A stretch of 9,578 nucleotides of DNA from positions 1 to 9,578 of the forward strand of contig VGYW01000327.1 of the NCBI GenBank assembly GCA_016872875.1, read 5' to 3'. The position numbers and the translations under genes were made by a program. Shown one piece after another: positions 6,681 to 9,578 of this stretch. Every line of letters begins with the position of its first letter. The first letter of the stretch is position 1. The notes under the pieces are model-generated. The model did not search any database. It saw only the letters and a program-made list of their open reading frames with translations, and was not told the origin of the DNA. This DNA comes from Planctomycetota bacterium (lineage in GTDB: Bacteria; Planctomycetota; PUPC01; DSUN01).

Positions 6681-8211
6681 GAACGGTTGGGTCCAGGTCC
6701 TTGGCCTTGCGGCGGCTGGCGGCGGCTTCGGAGGGGCGGCCAAGGGCGTCCAGGGAGCGGGCGAGGGCGAGGTGGGCCTCGGCTCGCCTGGGGTCGAGCC
6801 TCACGGCTTCCCGGAAACACTCGACGGCGCGGAGGAACCGACGCTGGCCGTGGTGCCAGAGGCCACAGGTAAGGTGCACGGTGGGGTCGGCGGGGGCGAG
6901 CTCGAGGGCGCGGGCGAACTCGCGCTGCGCGCCCGCGGCGTCGCCCCGGCTCGCGGCGAAGAGGGCGAGGCGGACGCGGACCTCCGCGTCGTTGGGGTGG
7001 CGGCTGGCGGCCTCGGAGAGCTCCGCGAGGGCCTTCGCCTGGTTGCCGTGGCGGGCGTAGGAGTCCACAAGCCGTCCGTGCGTGGCAGCGGAGCGGTCCC
7101 CGAGGTCCATCGCGCGGAGGTAGGCCCTTGTTGCGGCGGCGAAGTCGCCCGCGATCATGAGCGCGTCGCCGAGGAGGCGGCGGGCGAGCGGGCTGTCGAG
7201 TGCGAGCTCGGCGCTCTCGCGATGGAGCGCGACGGCGCGCTGCGGCTGCCCCAGGCCGATGTAAGCGTCCCCCAGCAGTGCACGCGCCTCCATCTGGAGC
7301 GGCTGCTGCTTCACGACGCCTTCGAGGGCCTCTACTGCATCGCCGAGTTGGCCTTGGTGGATGTGTGCGGCGCCGAGGCAGACCAGGCCTGTGACTGACT
7401 GAGGGTCCGTTTCGAGGCCCTTGCGTGCCTCGGCGAGAGCGTCGGCGCCGCGGCCGACGGCGAGGAGGCAGGCGGAGAGCTCGAAGCGGAGCGCCGACGG
7501 CTTCGGCTCGCGCCCGACAAGGCCAGCCAGAAGCGCGATGGCCTCGGCGTGGCGGCCGGCCACGCGAGCAGTCCAGGCCAGGCCGCGCTGGGCGGCCGGC
7601 GCCGTCGCTGGTTCCTTGCTCGCCTCTCGGAAGAGGGCCTCGGCCTCGCCCGCCCTGCCGTTGGCGGCCAGAGCAGTGGCGAGTGCCAGGCGCGCGTGCG
7701 GCTCGGCGGGGAAGAGCCTGGCGGCGGCTTGGGCCTGCTCGAGCGCGGCCTCGGGCCGCCCAGCCTGTTGGTGAAGCGACGCGAGGTTCGCGTAGGCCGC
7801 GGGGTCGCGCGGGCCGGTGCGAATGGCGCGGCGATAGGCGGCCTCGGCGTCCTTGAGGCGGCCGGCATCGGCGTAAGCAGCGGCGAGGTTGTTGAGGTAA
7901 GGGGCGGGCGCCCGGCCGCGGCAGGCGCGGCGGAAGTGCTCGATTGCCTCCTCGGTGCGGCCATCCTCGTAGAGAAGAAGCCCCAGGCCGTTGTGCGCCG
8001 CGGGGTGGCCGGGAGCGTCCTTGAGTGCCTGGCGGTAGAGGTGGCTGGCCTCGGCGCGGCGGTCGAGCTCAAGCGCCCACAGCGCCTCCTGGGCACGGCG
8101 AGCCGCCTGCTCGTGGCCGCGGCCGCACCCGGCGGCAATGAGCAGGCCCAGCAAAGGGAAGGGGATGAATGGATGGATGGATGGGTGGATGGGTGTCAGG
8201 CGCTCAGGCAT
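6670..8211 (-). CDS. TPR-repeat lipoprotein
   Basis: This 513-residue protein is almost entirely tetratricopeptide repeats (about a dozen 34-residue units from about residue 35, for example PYLNNLAAAYADAGRLKDAE and VHLTCGLWHHGQRRFLRAVE), a solenoid used for protein binding. The N-terminus ends in a hydrophobic run and lipobox (LLGLLIAAGC, Cys29), so it should be lipidated and membrane-anchored. The ATG at 8209-8211 is the only good start: the codon just before it is TGA. That ATG and the first 16 or so codons (PIHPSIHPFIPF) lie in a GGAT/ATCC palindrome, giving an unusual signal peptide with His/Pro-rich lead and little positive charge. The only ribosome-site candidates are GGATGG units of the repeat. 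The last residues (PDF) and stop fall in the heptamer palindrome at 6604-6680. It follows the PilZ-S24 gene by 38 nt, probably in one operon. It is separate from the other TPR lipoprotein and lacks that protein's C-terminal domain. Confidence 0.88.
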   Translation of the reverse strand: MPERLTPIHPSIHPFIPFPLLGLLIAAGCGRGHEQAARRAQEALWALELDRRAEASHLYRQALKDAPGHPAAHNGLGLLLYEDGRTEEAIEHFRRACRGRAPAPYLNNLAAAYADAGRLKDAEAAYRRAIRTGPRDPAAYANLASLHQQAGRPEAALEQAQAAARLFPAEPHARLALATALAANGRAGEAEALFREASKEPATAPAAQRGLAWTARVAGRHAEAIALLAGLVGREPKPSALRFELSACLLAVGRGADALAEARKGLETDPQSVTGLVCLGAAHIHQGQLGDAVEALEGVVKQQPLQMEARALLGDAYIGLGQPQRAVALHRESAELALDSPLARRLLGDALMIAGDFAAATRAYLRAMDLGDRSAATHGRLVDSYARHGNQAKALAELSEAASRHPNDAEVRVRLALFAASRGDAAGAQREFARALELAPADPTVHLTCGLWHHGQRRFLRAVECFREAVRLDPRRAEAHLALARSLDALGRPSEAAASRRKAKDLDPTVPDF

Positions 8212-8241
8212 TCATCCATCCATCCAATCATCCATTCATCC
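8163..8241 (-). repeat. Tetranucleotide (GGAT/ATCC) palindrome at the start of the TPR gene
   Basis: Arms 8163-8195 (GGATGAATGGATGGATGG and onward) and 8209-8241 are inverted repeats matching at 28 of 33 positions around a 13-nt loop (8196-8208). Perfect sub-stems include 8163-8175 with 8229-8241. It fills most of the gap between the PilZ-S24 stop (8250) and the TPR gene and extends into that gene, covering its start codon. The mRNA could fold here and hide the start site, or separate expression of the two genes. Confidence 0.85.
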
Positions 8242-8249
8242 AACCGAGC

Positions 8250-9335
8250 CTACTTGGTTAGGAACATCTCGAACTTGGCGATGAGCTTCCAGAGTCCCTG
8301 CACCTCGCCGCGATGGAAGCACTGTTCGGGATACCAGCTATTGAGGGGCCGGAGGCGGACGACGTTGTTGGCGTCGAAGAACACCTGTCGGAAGAGCCCG
8401 CCCTCGCGTGTGACCACGAAGGCGAGGTCGCCGCTGCGCGCCGGGACGTTGGGGGAGAAGACCACCACGTCGCCGCGGTCGAACGACGGCGTGCCCGTGT
8501 GGCGCATCGTGTTGTCGTGTACCTGGAGTGCGAAGGCGTCGCGGTCCGGGATGCCCGGGAGCGCGATCTGGCATTGGGCGGTGCCCTGGAGGAGCACGGT
8601 GGCGTCGGCCTTCGTCTCGATGCCGGCGATGAGGTCGTAGAGCGGGATGGGGACGGGCAGGGGCGGCCCCTGCGGCTCCTCGGGCTTCGGCCTCTCCGGC
8701 GGGGGCGCGGCCTCGGCCTTGGGCGCCTCGGCGACAGGTGCCGGGGCCTCCTTGGCGGGCGGCGCCGCGGGTGCCGGCGGCAAGGGCGGCGGGACCGGCA
8801 GCTCGATGGCAGGAGCCGGGAGAGGAGTCTCCTCCTTCGGGGCCTCGGCTGCGGCCTTCGCGGGCATGGCCTCTGCGGCCTCGTCGTAGGCCCGCGCCGG
8901 CTCGCCCTCTGGCCGGGGCTCGAGGTGGAGCGGGAAGCGCCGCGAGATGACCGCTTCGAGCTCGCGCTTCCGCTCGTCCGGCACCGCCCAGTGGCGCTCC
9001 TCGAGTGACCGCAGGAGGCCAATGTCCTCGGCCGAGGGGTCCAGGAAGCGCACGCCCATGCGGTACGAGGCGCGGTCCGATATCCGTTTCGCCCAGGCCA
9101 CTTCGCCGTGGAGGCTCACCGCGCGGAACGCGCTCGGAACGACCACCTTAAGGTCGAGCCGCTGGCCCATGTCGTAGAGGTCGTCGCTGACGAACTGTAG
9201 CCCTCCCACCGACAGGTCAATCAGGGGAGAGACCTTGGGCGCGCCGCCGAGGAACTTCAGCGCGCTGTGCCTGCGGTACTCCACCGTGCAGTCCTCGACC
9301 ACGAACCGCCGGTTCCGTCTGCCTCGTATCGCCAT
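8250..9335 (-). CDS. PilZ domain fused to a LexA-like S24 peptidase domain with altered dyad
   Basis: The start at ATG 9335 (GGGGGG 8 nt upstream) follows a consensus promoter; a longer frame from TTG 9419 would begin inside its -35 box. The product has 361 residues. Residues about 5-115 form a PilZ domain with both cyclic-di-GMP binding motifs: RxxxR (R6, R10 in RRNRRF) and DxSxxG (D40, S42, G45 in IDLSVGGL). A Pro/Ala/Glu-rich linker spans about 150-230. Residues about 232-361 resemble the C-terminal self-cleaving domain of LexA/CI repressors (family S24): IPLYDLIAGI, FALQVHDNTM, RGDVVVFSP, SGDLAFVV, VRLRPLNSWYP. The nucleophile position (Ser119 in E. coli LexA) is T276 and the Lys156 position is R316, while A237-G238 sits where LexA is cut. 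No helix-turn-helix is present. It may sense cyclic-di-GMP through PilZ and use the S24 fold for binding rather than cleavage (inference). The TPR lipoprotein follows. Confidence 0.83.
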   Translation of the reverse strand: MAIRGRRNRRFVVEDCTVEYRRHSALKFLGGAPKVSPLIDLSVGGLQFVSDDLYDMGQRLDLKVVVPSAFRAVSLHGEVAWAKRISDRASYRMGVRFLDPSAEDIGLLRSLEERHWAVPDERKRELEAVISRRFPLHLEPRPEGEPARAYDEAAEAMPAKAAAEAPKEETPLPAPAIELPVPPPLPPAPAAPPAKEAPAPVAEAPKAEAAPPPERPKPEEPQGPPLPVPIPLYDLIAGIETKADATVLLQGTAQCQIALPGIPDRDAFALQVHDNTMRHTGTPSFDRGDVVVFSPNVPARSGDLAFVVTREGGLFRQVFFDANNVVRLRPLNSWYPEQCFHRGEVQGLWKLIAKFEMFLTK

Positions 9336-9390
9336 GCCCGATGCCCCCCGTAGCGGCCAAGGGTCCAACGCCGGTGTGTTCTGCCCTCTC

Positions 9391-9419
9391 ATTGTAATGC
9401 GGGCCGGGCCATCTGTCAA
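9391..9419 (-). promoter_or_regulatory. Consensus sigma70 promoter of the PilZ-S24 / TPR operon
   Basis: On the minus strand a perfect TTGACA (plus-strand 9414-9419) is separated by 17 nt from TACAAT (9391-9396), five of six matches to the -10 consensus. Transcription would start near 9384, leaving a leader of about 50 nt before ATG 9335. No operator or LexA-type box is evident around it. Confidence 0.82.
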
Positions 9420-9464
9420 GTGGGAGTGAGTATGACGAGTATGGCCCCCAGCTCTGGTGATGCT

Positions 9465-9578
9465 CTTCGGCTCCGAAGCTCCGAACGGAGCGTACTATAG
9501 CAGCCCAGGGCGAAGCCCTGGGACAGGCGGGCGGCCAGATTCAGCCCTGTAAGGGCGTACTAGCCGCCGTGGGCAGGA
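9465..9578. repeat. Hairpin-rich intergenic repeat, running off the window
   Basis: Several short hairpins lie in a row: CTTCGG/CCGAAG (9465-9478), GCTCCG/CGGAGC (9478-9491), CCCAGGGC-GAA-GCCCTGGG (9504-9522, a perfect 8-bp stem) and GCCCT-GTA-AGGGC (9544-9556). GCGTACTA occurs at 9490-9497 and again at 9555-9562, 65 bp apart, framing the last two hairpins as one unit. No gene is visible here. It looks like a dispersed non-coding element of a type I recall from planctomycete-like genomes; that recollection is unverified. The rest of the gap (9420-9464) holds nothing I recognise. Confidence 0.6.

Noticed and set aside
7549..8640. 363-codon plus-strand frame spanning the TPR/PilZ-S24 gap
   Set aside because: It lies antisense to two well-supported genes and would read through the GGAT palindrome; it has no recognisable domain.
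9336..9419. TTG 9419 as the start of the PilZ-S24 gene
   Set aside because: This codon is part of the -35 box itself, so it would not be transcribed; ATG 9335 has a G-rich ribosome site and leads directly into the PilZ domain.

Overview
The window is high-GC, gene-dense bacterial DNA with five long genes, two small genes (one broken) and four structured repeat loci. I saw no tRNA, rRNA, CRISPR array or transposase. Two TPR lipoproteins, an FHA protein, a PilZ protein, a glycosidase of the six-hairpin type and many short palindromic repeats suggest a Planctomycetota/PVC-type environmental bacterium (perhaps Phycisphaerae or Lentisphaerota). That placement is an inference from gene content and style; no phylogenetic marker is present.

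Left part (1-2047): the 3' end of a large carbohydrate-active protein with an (alpha/alpha)6-barrel-like region followed by beta-rich domains. Next (2048-3498) comes a small accessory islet of visibly lower GC and different codon use. It holds a DUF2971 protein, a minimal nucleotidyltransferase (MntA-type antitoxin) with a consensus promoter that would make its mRNA leaderless, and an overlapping HEPN (HepT-type) toxin gene cut off after about 30 recognisable residues.

Middle (3523-6593): an extended -10 promoter drives a TPR lipoprotein of about 825 residues with an unrecognised beta-rich C-terminal domain. A small cytoplasmic FHA-domain protein follows 36 nt later, so the two probably form an operon.

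Right part, minus strand (9419-6670): a fully consensus sigma70 promoter drives a PilZ domain / Pro-Ala linker / LexA-like S24 peptidase fusion, and behind it a second TPR lipoprotein. The two operons converge at a perfect 18-bp inverted repeat. In the S24 domain the catalytic Ser and Lys positions read Thr and Arg, while an Ala-Gly dipeptide remains where LexA is cleaved. This points to a c-di-GMP-binding protein carrying a remodelled or dead self-cleavage domain.

The most unusual structure is a set of three palindromes whose arms are built from short tandem units (7, 7 and 4 nt). One lies in frame inside the first TPR gene and adds about 23 residues. The other two bracket the second TPR gene: one supplies its start codon and the front of its signal peptide, the other its last residues and stop codon. 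A different hairpin-rich repeat fills the right end of the window and runs out of it.
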